Assembly (NCBI RefSeq): GCF_008905045.1
Contig: NZ_VWMY01000014.1
Location: 124,001 to 188,000 of the forward strand
Direction of reading: 5' to 3'
DNA from: Streptomyces albicerus
GTDB taxonomy: Bacteria; Actinomycetota; Actinomycetes; Streptomycetales; Streptomycetaceae
Length of the DNA: 64,000 bases
The notes under the pieces were generated by a model. That model did not search any database. It worked only from the letters and a program-made list of their open reading frames with translations, and was not told the origin of the DNA. Positions within the stretch are counted from its first letter, which is position 1, and each line of letters starts with the position of its first letter. The translations under genes and the position numbers were made by a program. Below are positions 42,061-50,396 of this stretch, one piece after another.

Positions 42061-42339
42061 GTCGTCCCGCCGCAGCCCGTTCATCTTGGCGGTGCCCCGG
42101 TAGATCTGCCGGATCACGCCGGCCTCGCGCAGCACCCGGAAGTGGTGCGTGGTCGTGGACTTGGTGACGGGCAGGTCGAAGTGCGAACAGGAGAGCTCGT
42201 CGCCGTCGGCGGCGAGCTCTCGCACGACCTGGAGCCGCATCGGGTCGGACAGCGCGTGCAGCACGGCCTCCAGACGGATCTCCGCGCGCTCGGGGTGCGG
42301 GAGATCGCGGCTGCTACTGGTCGGGGCGGCAGTCGTCAC
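41980..42339 (-). CDS. ArsR-family (winged-helix) regulator of the adjacent flavin oxidoreductase
   Basis: Predicted 119 residues. RLEAVLHALSDPMRLQVVRE opens the winged helix; SCSHFDLPVTKSTTTHHFRV is the recognition helix region and VIRQIYRGTAKMNGLRRDDL the wing. A single Cys (LSCSH) at the start of the recognition segment could sense electrophiles, as proposed for similar regulators; this is inference. GTG 42339. It diverges from an old yellow enzyme gene with two palindromes between them. Confidence 0.85.
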   Translation of the reverse strand: MTTAAPTSSSRDLPHPERAEIRLEAVLHALSDPMRLQVVRELAADGDELSCSHFDLPVTKSTTTHHFRVLREAGVIRQIYRGTAKMNGLRRDDLDDLFPGLLDSVLAAAARQAVRLGGS

Positions 42340-42385
42340 GGCGGCTCCAGTCCGTCGGTTCCGGAGGTCTCCGGAGACTCCATTG

Positions 42386-42435
42386 TACGAGACCTCTCGT
42401 AGTTTGACATCCGCCGTACTACGATGCCTATCGTA
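42386..42435. promoter_or_regulatory. Two ArsR-type operators flanking the oxidoreductase promoter
   Basis: TACGAGACCTCTCGTA (42386-42401) and TACGATGCCTATCGTA (42420-42435) share TACGA-CCT-TCGTA symmetry and are 34 bp apart. A TTGACA (42404-42409) lies between them as a -35, so a repressor bound here would cover the promoter of the rightward gene. Confidence 0.8.
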
Positions 42436-42474
42436 CGAGTCGTAACCCGGCCCCTTCCTGGAATGGAGTCCGCC

Positions 42475-43554
42475 GTGAGCGCGCTCTTCGAGCCCTACAC
42501 CCTGCGCGATCTGACCGTCCCGAACCGGGTCTGGATGCCGCCGATGTGCCAGTACTCGGCCGCGCCCGAGGGCCCTTCGACCGGCGCCCCCAACGACTGG
42601 CACTTCGCGCACTACGCGGCGCGGGCCGCCGGCGGTACGGGCCTGATCGTCGTCGAGGCCACCGCGGTAAGCCCCGAGGGCCGGATCTCGCCGTACGACC
42701 TGGGCATCTGGAACGACACGCAGGTCGACGCGTTCCGGCGGATCACGCGCTTCCTCAAGGGACAGGGCACCGTTCCCGCGGTGCAGCTGGCGCACAGCGG
42801 CCGCAAGGGCTCGACCGACCGTCCCTGGAAGGGTGGGGCGCCGGTCGGACCCGACGCGTTCGGCTGGCAGCCGCTCGGGCCGAGCCCGCTCGCCTTCGAC
42901 GACAACCACCCCGTGCCGACCGAGCTCACGGCGGACGGGATCCGGGAGGTGGTCGGCCAGTTCGCCGACGCCGCGCGACGGGCGCTCGCCGCCGGGTTCG
43001 AGGTCGCCGAAATCCACGGCGCGCACGGCTACTTGATCGGCGAGTTCCTCTCCCCGCACTCCAACCGGCGCACGGACGCCTACGGCGGCTCGTACGAGAA
43101 CCGGGTGCGCTTCGCCCTCGAAGTCGTCGACGCCGTACGCGAGGTGTGGCCCGACGACAAGCCGCTGTTCTTCCGCATCTCGGCCACCGACTGGCTGGAG
43201 GAGAACGGCTGGACGGCGGACGACACGGTCCGCTTCGCTGCCGAACTGGCCGACCACGGTGTGGACCTGCTCGACGTGTCCACGGGCGGCAACGCGTCCG
43301 GCGTACACATCCCCGTAGGCCCTGGCTACCAGGTTCCCTTCGCGGCGCGCGTCAAGAGCGAGACGTCGATGGCCGTGGCCGCCGTCGGCCTCATCACCGA
43401 CGTCGAGCAGGCGGAGAAGATCCTCGCCAACGGTGAGGCCGACGCCGTGCTGCTGGGCCGGGAACTGCTGCGCAACCCGTCATGGGCCCGGCACGCCGCC
43501 CGCGAACTCGGGGGCGAGGTACACGTGCCGGACCAGTACCACCGTTCCGTCTGA
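42475..43554 (+). CDS. Old yellow enzyme family NADH:flavin oxidoreductase (YqjM-like)
   Basis: Predicted 359-residue FMN TIM-barrel enoate reductase. It has the YqjM-subgroup residues: the Cys in MPPMCQYSA (C25), HSGRKGS, HGAHGYLIGEFLSPHSNRR and DAYGGSYENR, and the C-terminal LLGRELLRNP. Family members reduce activated alkenes, quinones and nitro compounds using NAD(P)H. GTG 42475 lies after GGAG; ATG 42463 is an alternative. Regulation by the divergent ArsR protein is likely. Confidence 0.9.
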   Translation: MSALFEPYTLRDLTVPNRVWMPPMCQYSAAPEGPSTGAPNDWHFAHYAARAAGGTGLIVVEATAVSPEGRISPYDLGIWNDTQVDAFRRITRFLKGQGTVPAVQLAHSGRKGSTDRPWKGGAPVGPDAFGWQPLGPSPLAFDDNHPVPTELTADGIREVVGQFADAARRALAAGFEVAEIHGAHGYLIGEFLSPHSNRRTDAYGGSYENRVRFALEVVDAVREVWPDDKPLFFRISATDWLEENGWTADDTVRFAAELADHGVDLLDVSTGGNASGVHIPVGPGYQVPFAARVKSETSMAVAAVGLITDVEQAEKILANGEADAVLLGRELLRNPSWARHAARELGGEVHVPDQYHRSV

Positions 43555-43560
43555 CAGGAC

Positions 43561-44307
43561 CTACCTCTGACGGTCGAGCCACTCCGTGAAGCGGGTCCCG
43601 GCGAGGTGGGCGTCGGGGCCGGGGAGGAGCTCGCGCCCCTGGGGGTGCGCGCCGAAGTAGCCGACGGACTCGTCGGTGACGACCTCGCGCGGGTCCTTCT
43701 CGGCCGCCAGGCCGGTGCGGACGAACTCGTCGAGGTGGAGTTCCTCGGGACCCGCCACCTCGGTGGTGCCGTTCAGCGGAGCCGCCGCGGCGGCCAGGGC
43801 GACCGCCGCCACCACGTCGTCGGACGCGAGGGGCTGGATGAGCGAGGAGGGCAGCCGGACCGTGTCGCCCTCGGTGGCCCCGGCCGCGATGCCCTTCACG
43901 AACTCGAAGAACTGGGTGGCGCGGACGATGGTGTACGGGATCCCGGAGTCCTTGATCAGCTCCTCCTGAGCGACCTTGGCGCGCAGGTAGCCCGAGTCGG
44001 GCAGCCGTTCGCTGCCCACGACGGACAGGGCGACGTGGTGTCCCACACCCGCCGCGGCCTCGGCCGCGAGGAGGTTGCCCGTGGACGTCCGGAAGAACTC
44101 CAGCACCGCGGTGTCCTCGAAGGAGGGCGAGTTGGACACGTCCACGACGACCGACGCGCCCTTCAGGGCAGCGTCCAGGCCCTCTCCGGTGACACTGTTG
44201 ACGCCCGAGCTCGGGGAGGCCGGCAGGACCTCGTGGCCATCCGCCCCGAGCCTGTCCGCCAGCTTCGACCCGATGAGCCCAGTACCGCCGATCACTACGA
44301 TCTTCAT
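43561..44307 (-). CDS. NAD(P)-binding epimerase/oxidoreductase (ECF41-associated COE protein)
   Basis: Predicted 248 residues, atypical SDR of the NmrA/YwnB kind: KIVVIGGTGLIGSKLADRLG at the N-terminus, LSVVGSERLPDSGYLRAKVA, then YTIVRATQFFEF. It begins at ATG 44307, 105 bp downstream of the sigJ-type gene on the same strand. A TGTCACA promoter upstream makes it the likely target of that sigma factor, as for COE (carboxymuconolactone decarboxylase/oxidoreductase/epimerase) genes beside ECF41 sigma factors. Confidence 0.85.
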   Translation of the reverse strand: MKIVVIGGTGLIGSKLADRLGADGHEVLPASPSSGVNSVTGEGLDAALKGASVVVDVSNSPSFEDTAVLEFFRTSTGNLLAAEAAAGVGHHVALSVVGSERLPDSGYLRAKVAQEELIKDSGIPYTIVRATQFFEFVKGIAAGATEGDTVRLPSSLIQPLASDDVVAAVALAAAAAPLNGTTEVAGPEELHLDEFVRTGLAAEKDPREVVTDESVGYFGAHPQGRELLPGPDAHLAGTRFTEWLDRQR

Positions 44308-44356
44308 GAGGCAACCTTCCGGTTTCGTCGGACGGAATCGGATCTGCTCACCATGT

Positions 44357-44383
44357 AGACCGGACAGGGTTCGGTCTGTGACA
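44357..44383 (-). promoter_or_regulatory. Candidate ECF41-type promoter upstream of the COE gene
   Basis: On the minus strand TGTCACA (44383-44377) is followed 15 bases later by GGTC (44361-44358). The published ECF41 consensus as I recall it is TGTCACA - about 16 bp - CGTC. The position, about 50 bp before the COE start codon, fits. Confidence 0.65.
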
Positions 44384-44412
44384 GCCGGACTCGTTCTCCT
44401 GGCGCCCGCCTC

Positions 44413-45327
44413 CTACGGAGTGTCGCGAGGACGCGACAGCGACTCGACGTACGGGTCGAGCTTGGCGGGGTCCATCATCCACATGATCCGGTCGATGCCC
44501 TGCGCGGAGATGTCGACGGACAGCAGGGCGACTGCGCGGCCCTCGTGGGAGACGAGCACGGCGGGCCGGGCGTTCGCCTCGACCCATTCGATCGCGGCAC
44601 CGGGCCAGAACCTCGGTGCGAAGGCCGCCAGGTACTTGGCCACCCGGGCACTGCCGACCACCGGGATCCTCGACGCGCCACGCGCTCCCCCGCCGTCCGA
44701 GTAGCTGACGACGTCCTCGGCGAGCAGCTCTTCGAGTGCCGCGAGATCACCCGTCTGCGCCGCCGCCAGGAAGACCTCGAGCAGCCGCAGGTGCTCACCG
44801 GCGGCCACGGGCTTCCGCCGCTCGGCGGCCAGGCGTCTGCGCGCCCTGCTGACCAGCTGCCGGACATTGGCCTGCCCCGTTTCGAGAATGGCGGCGATCT
44901 GCTCGTACGGGTAGTCGAACGCCTCTCTGAGGACGTAGGCCGCCCGTTCCGTCGGTTTCAGCTTCTCCATGAGAAGGAGCACCGCGAGCTCCAGCGCCTC
45001 GCCGCGTTCGGCCCCCACCTGCGGGTCGACGCTCGTGTCCACCGGCTCGGGGAGCCAGGGACCGACATGCGTCTCACGGCGCACCCGCGCGGACTGCGCG
45101 ATGTTGATCGCCAGTCGGGTCGCCACGGTGGCGAGGTAGGCGGGCGGGTCGAGGACGACCGTCCGGTCCGTCGACTGCCAGCGCAGCCAGGTCTCCTGGA
45201 CCACGTCCTCGGCCTCCGCCGCGCTGCCGAGCATGCGGTAGGCGATGCCGAACAGCTGCGGCTGTACACCGACGAAGACCGTCGCGGCCTCGTCGAGCGC
45301 GCTTTTCTCCGGCTGGTCCGACTCCAT
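44413..45327 (-). CDS. sigJ: ECF41-type RNA polymerase sigma factor (SigJ-like) with SnoaL-like C-terminal domain
   Basis: Predicted 304 residues. Sigma2 (VQPQLFGIAYRMLGSAAEAE, EDVVQETWLRW) and sigma4 (LKPTERAAYVLREAFDYPYE) are linked by WLPEP (91-95), the ECF41 linker signature. A C-terminal SnoaL-like extension follows, with DGGG (211-214; DGGGK in the family, here DGGGA) and DPAKL (NPDKL in the family). In ECF41 this extension regulates the sigma factor in place of an anti-sigma protein. ATG 45327 follows GGGAG. Confidence 0.9.
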   Translation of the reverse strand: MESDQPEKSALDEAATVFVGVQPQLFGIAYRMLGSAAEAEDVVQETWLRWQSTDRTVVLDPPAYLATVATRLAINIAQSARVRRETHVGPWLPEPVDTSVDPQVGAERGEALELAVLLLMEKLKPTERAAYVLREAFDYPYEQIAAILETGQANVRQLVSRARRRLAAERRKPVAAGEHLRLLEVFLAAAQTGDLAALEELLAEDVVSYSDGGGARGASRIPVVGSARVAKYLAAFAPRFWPGAAIEWVEANARPAVLVSHEGRAVALLSVDISAQGIDRIMWMMDPAKLDPYVESLSRPRDTP

Positions 45328-45458
45328 CGCCGCTGCTCCCTGCGCCGCCGTGTGCCGCTCCGGTGAACATGCGAATTGTTTCACGCGGTACCGGGGTCAC
45401 GCGGGAGGCTGTGTCACGCGGGGGGGCTGTGGTGACCACGACACCAGGGTCTTCGCCC

Positions 45459-46031
45459 TCAGCCGGTCTTCCACCCCCACTGGGGACCGACCCGCTCCCA
45501 TTCCATGTCCCACTGTTCCATCCGTCGCTGCTCCAGGCCCCCGCGGACCAGCCGCCCGCCCGCGAAGGGCAAGGCCGCGGCGCCCACGCCCACCAGCGTT
45601 CCGATCATCGCCGCGCGCAGGCGGGCCTGGGCCTCCGAGGCGGGCTTGGTGACGAGGCGGCCGTCGGGGTCGGTCCACACGGTGACCGGGGTGCCGGCCG
45701 TGCTGCCGGGCTGGACCCGGGTCTGCCCCTCGTGGGCCGAACCGTCGTCCGCGGTCCAGCGGACCTCGGCCCACACCCGCTCGGCACCGGACGCGGTGGT
45801 CCCGGGCGCGCGCTCGGTGAGCTGCGCGAGTACGGGGCGCCACTCGGCGCGCTCCCGGGCGAGGCTCTGCTCGACCGACTGCGCGGCCGCCAGACCCGCG
45901 AGCACCCCGGCGAGCAGGGTGAGCGTCCACGCGGCGAGCACGGTCCAGGCCTCCAGTGTGTCGCTGCGGCGCCGCAGCGGATTGGGCCACCAACGCCACA
46001 GCAACGCCCTCGGACCACGTAATGCCGCCAT
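45459..46031 (-). CDS. Rv1733c-family membrane protein
   Basis: Predicted 190 residues with two transmembrane helices enclosing an exported domain: TVLAAWTLTLLAGVLAGLAA near the N-terminus and AMIGTLVGVGAAALPFAGGR near the C-terminus. The N-terminal RRWWPNPLRRRSDTLEAWT type of motif and the WADDGS-like extracellular loop are what I recall for Rv1733c-like proteins. ATG 46031 follows GGGAGGGG; upstream in-frame starts at 46049 and 46058 are alternatives. Function unknown. Confidence 0.75.
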   Translation of the reverse strand: MAALRGPRALLWRWWPNPLRRRSDTLEAWTVLAAWTLTLLAGVLAGLAAAQSVEQSLARERAEWRPVLAQLTERAPGTTASGAERVWAEVRWTADDGSAHEGQTRVQPGSTAGTPVTVWTDPDGRLVTKPASEAQARLRAAMIGTLVGVGAAALPFAGGRLVRGGLEQRRMEQWDMEWERVGPQWGWKTG

Positions 46032-46260
46032 CGCAGGCCCCTCCCTCATCACGAGCACACCGGATGCCCTCCCATACGGGAGCGGCCGCCTGGTTGCTCA
46101 CGAGACGTACCCCACATCTCCGATCCCCTGAAGAATCGCTCTGACCTGCGTCGATGGCGCGTCGGGGGGTGACTGTCAGTGCCGGGGTGCAGACTGGCCC
46201 GTGTCTGAGACGACGCCCTGACACGACAACCTGAGACAACGACGTCCGGAGGTGTTCGGC

Positions 46261-47346
46261 ATGGCCGAGGTACTGCTCACGGTAGGCACGCGCAAGGGAC
46301 TGTTCATCGGACGACGGCGCGGCGGCGCCTGGGAGTTCGACGACAGTGCGTACTTCAACGCGCAGGCGGTGTACTCGATCGCCATCGACACCCGGGGGGA
46401 TGTCCCACGGCTCCTCGTCGGCGGGGACAGCGCGCACTGGGGCCCGTCCGTGTTCCACTCCGACGACCTGGGCCGCACGTGGACCGAGCCGGCCAAGGCC
46501 GCCGTCAAGTTCCCCCAGGACACGGGGGCTTCGCTGGAGCGGGTGTGGCAGCTGCACCCGGCGGCGGCCGAGCCGGACGTGGTGTACGCGGGCACGGAAC
46601 CGGCGGCGCTGTACCGCTCGACGGACCGCGGCGAGTCCTTCGAGCTGGTCCGTCCTCTCTGGGAGCACCCCACGCGCTCGCAGTGGGTGCCGGGCGGCGG
46701 CGGAGAGGGCCTGCACACCGTCCTGACCGACGCGCGTGACCCCCGCGCGGTGACGGTCGCCGTCTCCACGGCCGGCGTCTTCCGTACGAAGGACGGCGGG
46801 GAGAGCTGGGAGCCCTCCAACTCCGGTGTCTCGGCGGTGTTCCTGCCCGATCCGAACCCGGAGTTCGGCCAGTGCGTGCACAAGATCGCGCAGGACGCGG
46901 CGACGCCGGACCGCCTGTACCTGCAGAACCACTGGGGTGTCTACCGCAGCGACGACGCGGGGGCGCACTGGACGGACATCGGCGAGGGCCTGCCGTCCAC
47001 GTTCGGCTTCGCCGCGGCCGCCCACCCGCATCGCGGTGACACCGCGTACGTCTTCCCCATCACCGCCGACTCGGACCGCGTCCCCGCCGACCACCGGTGT
47101 CGGGTCTTCCGCACGGCGGACGCGGGCAAGACCTGGGAGCCGCTCTCGGCGGGGCTGCCGCAGGAGGACCACTACGGCACGGTGCTGCGCGACGCGCTGT
47201 GCACGGACGGCGCCGACCCGGCGGGCGTGTACTTCGGCAACCGCAACGGCGAGGTGTTCGCGTCGGCCGACGACGGGGACAGCTGGCAGCAGTTGGCGTC
47301 GCATCTGCCCGACGTGCTCTGCGTACGGGCCGCGGTGATCGATTGA
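46261..47346 (+). CDS. BNR/Asp-box repeat beta-propeller (sialidase-fold) protein
   Basis: Predicted 361 residues. At least six Asp-box motifs S/T-x-D-x-G-x-x-W/F recur: SDDLGRTW, STDRGESF, TKDGGESW, SDDAGAHW, TADAGKTW, SADDGDSW. The N-terminus VLLTVGTRKGLFIG is typical of cytoplasmic BNR-like proteins often annotated as glycosyl hydrolases. There is no signal peptide and no visible catalytic set of a sialidase. ATG 46261 follows GGAGG. Function unknown. Confidence 0.8.
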   Translation: MAEVLLTVGTRKGLFIGRRRGGAWEFDDSAYFNAQAVYSIAIDTRGDVPRLLVGGDSAHWGPSVFHSDDLGRTWTEPAKAAVKFPQDTGASLERVWQLHPAAAEPDVVYAGTEPAALYRSTDRGESFELVRPLWEHPTRSQWVPGGGGEGLHTVLTDARDPRAVTVAVSTAGVFRTKDGGESWEPSNSGVSAVFLPDPNPEFGQCVHKIAQDAATPDRLYLQNHWGVYRSDDAGAHWTDIGEGLPSTFGFAAAAHPHRGDTAYVFPITADSDRVPADHRCRVFRTADAGKTWEPLSAGLPQEDHYGTVLRDALCTDGADPAGVYFGNRNGEVFASADDGDSWQQLASHLPDVLCVRAAVID

Positions 47347-47478
47347 GCCCCGGCACCCCCCTGAGGCCCGGCAGCCGTCCGCGCCCCAACACCCGCCGCC
47401 GTCACCGCACATACCACTTCGGGCCGTGCGGCGACGACCGGTTGATCGACCACTCGTGCACGGCAGTAGGGTGACGCC

Positions 47479-48156
47479 GTGGCACCACGACCGTTGCATG
47501 AAATCGTCGAACCGGGCTGGGCCAAGGCCCTGGAACCCGTAGCCGGACGCATCGCCGAGATGGGGGACTTCCTGCGCGCGGAGATCGCCGCGGGACGCAC
47601 CTACCTCCCGGCGGGGCCGAACGTGCTGCGCGCCTTCCAACAGCCCTTCGACGACGTCCGGGTCCTCATCGTCGGCCAGGACCCGTATCCGACTCCGGGA
47701 CACGCGGTGGGGCTGTCGTTCTCGGTCGCGCCCGAGGTGCGGCCGCTGCCCGGCAGCCTCATCAACATCTACCGGGAGCTGACCACCGACCTGGGCCTGC
47801 CGCCGCCGTCGAACGGTGATCTGACCCCGTGGACCCAGCAGGGCGTGCTGTTGCTCAACAGGGCGCTCACCACGGCCCCGCGCCGCCCCGCCGCGCACCG
47901 CGGCAAGGGCTGGGAAGAGGTCACCGAGCAGGCGATACGGGCGCTGGCCGCGCGGGGACGGCCGCTGGTGTCGATCCTGTGGGGGCGCGATGCCCGCAAC
48001 CTCCGGCCCCTGCTGGGCGACCTGCCGTCGGTGGAGTCGTCCCACCCGTCACCGATGTCGGCGGACCGCGGCTTCTTCGGCTCGCGTCCGTTCAGCCGGG
48101 CCAACGACCTGCTGGCCCGGCAGGGCGGCGCCCCCGTGGACTGGCGGCTGCCGTGA
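47479..48156 (+). CDS. ung: Uracil-DNA glycosylase, family 1
   Basis: Predicted 225 residues that excise uracil from DNA. The catalytic water-activating motif is [18 protein letters not shown] with D68; in the classic form it is GQDPYHGPGQA, so His71 is replaced by Pro, as in other actinobacterial Ung proteins. LLLNRAL (N127) and the leucine-loop [14 protein letters not shown] (H189) complete the active site. GTG 47479. Its stop overlaps the next gene (GTGA, 48153-48156). Confidence 0.95.
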   Translation: MAPRPLHEIVEPGWAKALEPVAGRIAEMGDFLRAEIAAGRTYLPAGPNVLRAFQQPFDDVRVLIVGQDPYPTPGHAVGLSFSVAPEVRPLPGSLINIYRELTTDLGLPPPSNGDLTPWTQQGVLLLNRALTTAPRRPAAHRGKGWEEVTEQAIRALAARGRPLVSILWGRDARNLRPLLGDLPSVESSHPSPMSADRGFFGSRPFSRANDLLARQGGAPVDWRLP

Positions 48157-49247
48157 CCCGTCCCGGCGGGGTGTCGGGCGTACTGGGTGTGGACTCCGGG
48201 GGTTCGGGACTGCGTGCCGTGCTGGCGGTCGACGGCGGCCGGCTCACCTCTCCCCTGAGGTCCAAGGAGCCGGTGCGCACCGGTCCTCGCGGCATCGACG
48301 CCGGGCATCTTCTCGAACAACTGGTGCCGATGGCCCGGCAGTTGATGGTCGACAGCGGGGTGGGCACGCTCCGGGCCGTGGCCATCGGCGCCGCCGGTCT
48401 CACCACCCTGGGCGACTCGCTGCGCGCCGAATTGCCGTCGGCGCTGGCCCGCGAACTCGGCGTAGGGAGGCTCGCGCTGGTCGCCGACGCCGTCACGGCG
48501 TACACGGGTGCGCTGGGCCAGCGGGTGGGCGCGGTCGTCGCGGCCGGCACGGGGATGATCGCCGTCGGCACGGACCTGCGGAGCTGGCGCAGGGCGGACG
48601 GCTGGGGCCATCTGCTCGGTGACTGCGGCAGCGGCGCGTGGATCGGGCGAGCCGGACTCGAGGCGGCCCTGCGCGCCGACGACGGACGGCCCGGCGGCTC
48701 GGCCGTACTCCTGGCGCGCGCCGAGGCGATGTTCGGCCCGGCCTCGGCGTTGCCGGGACAGCTGTACCCGCGCTCGGACCGCCCTGCCGTGCTCGCCTCC
48801 TTCGCGCCCGAGGTGGCCGCCTGCGCCGACCACGACCCGGTGGCGGCGGACATCCTGGCCGCCGCGGCCCGGCACATCGCCGACTCGGCGGTCGCGGTGT
48901 GCCCCACCATGGCGGACATTTCACCCGAAGAAGACGCGAACGGGATCTCGGGACAGGGCTCAGGAGGGGACCCAGGACGGAGCCCGGGCGAGGTCCAAGT
49001 CGCTCTCACGGGTGGGCTGTTCAAGATGGGCGACCCTCTCCTCGTACCACTGCGGGCGGCCCTGGCGGAGCAACTGCCGTACGCGCGGCAGGTCCCGGCC
49101 GCGGGCGGCCCGCTGGACGGTGCCGTGCGTATCGCTGCGGACCTGGCCGACGGCCGGCTGACGCTGCCGCGCGACGACAGCATGTTGTACGTCGTGACGG
49201 ACGCCACGGACGCGACGGGCACCCGCCCGCCGGACCACTCGCCTTGA
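48153..49247 (+). CDS. BadF/BadG-type ATPase, N-acetylglucosamine-kinase-like
   Basis: Predicted 364 residues of the ASKHA fold. Phosphate loop [20 protein letters not shown], then [51 protein letters not shown] (the GD-GSG-WIG motif of BadF-type sugar kinases) and [12 protein letters not shown]. Members phosphorylate GlcNAc or related amino sugars. GTG 48153 overlaps the uracil-DNA glycosylase stop. A Gly/Ser-rich insert near 275-290 looks like a loop expansion. Confidence 0.85.
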   Translation: MTRPGGVSGVLGVDSGGSGLRAVLAVDGGRLTSPLRSKEPVRTGPRGIDAGHLLEQLVPMARQLMVDSGVGTLRAVAIGAAGLTTLGDSLRAELPSALARELGVGRLALVADAVTAYTGALGQRVGAVVAAGTGMIAVGTDLRSWRRADGWGHLLGDCGSGAWIGRAGLEAALRADDGRPGGSAVLLARAEAMFGPASALPGQLYPRSDRPAVLASFAPEVAACADHDPVAADILAAAARHIADSAVAVCPTMADISPEEDANGISGQGSGGDPGRSPGEVQVALTGGLFKMGDPLLVPLRAALAEQLPYARQVPAAGGPLDGAVRIAADLADGRLTLPRDDSMLYVVTDATDATGTRPPDHSP

Positions 49248-49366
49248 TCGGTAGATAAGCAGTGAGATCAATCCGTACGTAACTCATCAGACAAAACCGG
49301 ACGGATACCGCTCACCTGCACCCTCCCCGAACAGGGGAGCCCAGGAAACCAGTAACATGCGGCGCC

Positions 49367-50290
49367 ATGAGCTCCCCCACTGGGCCCGCGTCCGGCCTGC
49401 CAGTACGAATGCCGCGACCCCGTCAGCCCGGTCGGCACCGCCGTCCGGAACCGCTGGCGGCTCCCGAGGGCGCGCCCGCGTTCGTCCTCGCGGTGCCGGG
49501 CACGCCCAGCGCCGCCACCCGCAGCCTCGCCGAGGAGGTCGTGAGCATCGCGCGCTCCGAGCTGCCCGGCCTCGACGCCCGGATCGGGTACCTCGACGGG
49601 GACGACTCGGAGTTCCCCACACTCCAGTCCGTGCTCGTGCACGCCGCCGAGGAGCGCGTCGCGCGCTTCGAGCAGGCCCGCGCCGCCGGTGTGGACGTGA
49701 CGGAGCCGGACGGCCCCGTCGCCGTGGTCGTGCCGCTGCTCGCGGGGCCGGACAGCGCGCTGCTGCGCCGGGTCCGCCAGGCCGTCATGGACAGCCGCGT
49801 GGCGGCCGACCTGACCGATGTGCTCGGCCCGCATCCGCTGCTCGCGGAGGCGCTGCACGTGCGCCTGTCCGAGGCGGGTCTGGCGCGCGCCGACCGCGCC
49901 CGGCTGTTCACCGTGGCCACCGCCGCGGACGGCATCATCCTGGCGTCCGTGGGCGGCGACGAGGCCGTGCAGGCGGCCGGGATCACCGGCATGCTGCTCG
50001 CCGCGAGACTCGCCGTGCCCGTGATGGCGGCGGCGCTCGACGAGGAGGGCGCGATCGCGGCCACCGCCGAGCAGCTGCGCTCCTCGGGCTCCCAGCAGCT
50101 GGCGCTCGCCCCGTACCTGATCGGCCCCGAGCTCGACGCGGGTCTGCTCGACGCCGCCGCGAAGGAAGCGGGCTGCTCCGCCGCCGAGGCGCTGGGCCCG
50201 TACCCGGCGATCGGCAAGCTGGCGCTCGGCAAGTACACGACCGCGCTGGGCATCGCCCCTCAGCAGCCGCAGGGCGCGCCGGTCCGCTGA
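49367..50290 (+). CDS. CbiX-like (sirohydrochlorin-chelatase-fold) protein
   Basis: Predicted 307 residues with a basic, Pro-rich N-terminus (about 33 residues) followed by two chelatase-like halves: FVLAVPGTPSAATRSLAEEV, VAVVVPLLAGPDSALLRRVR, VTAADVLGPHPLLAEALHVR-type helices and repeated LLAARLAVPV, LALAPYLIGPE. The two half-domains match CbiX/SirB-type proteins, but the usual metal-binding His are not obvious. ATG 49367. Not clustered with tetrapyrrole genes. Confidence 0.7.
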   Translation: MSSPTGPASGLPVRMPRPRQPGRHRRPEPLAAPEGAPAFVLAVPGTPSAATRSLAEEVVSIARSELPGLDARIGYLDGDDSEFPTLQSVLVHAAEERVARFEQARAAGVDVTEPDGPVAVVVPLLAGPDSALLRRVRQAVMDSRVAADLTDVLGPHPLLAEALHVRLSEAGLARADRARLFTVATAADGIILASVGGDEAVQAAGITGMLLAARLAVPVMAAALDEEGAIAATAEQLRSSGSQQLALAPYLIGPELDAGLLDAAAKEAGCSAAEALGPYPAIGKLALGKYTTALGIAPQQPQGAPVR

Positions 50291-50316
50291 CCCGCCCGCG
50301 GTCACACGCGCACACA

Positions 50317-50360
50317 CCCCGAAGGGCCCGCTCCGCTGTCCGGAGCCGGGCCCTTCGGGG
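50317..50360. terminator. Strong bidirectional terminator hairpin
   Basis: CCCCGAAGGGCCCG (50317-50330) pairs with CGGGCCCTTCGGGG (50347-50360), and CTCCG with CGGAG inside, giving a 19-bp stem with one bulge followed by TTT. It lies between the convergent CbiX-like and lactonase genes. Confidence 0.95.
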
Positions 50361-50396
50361 TTTCGACAGGTTCCGCAGGACAGCGCGCCTGCCGGC

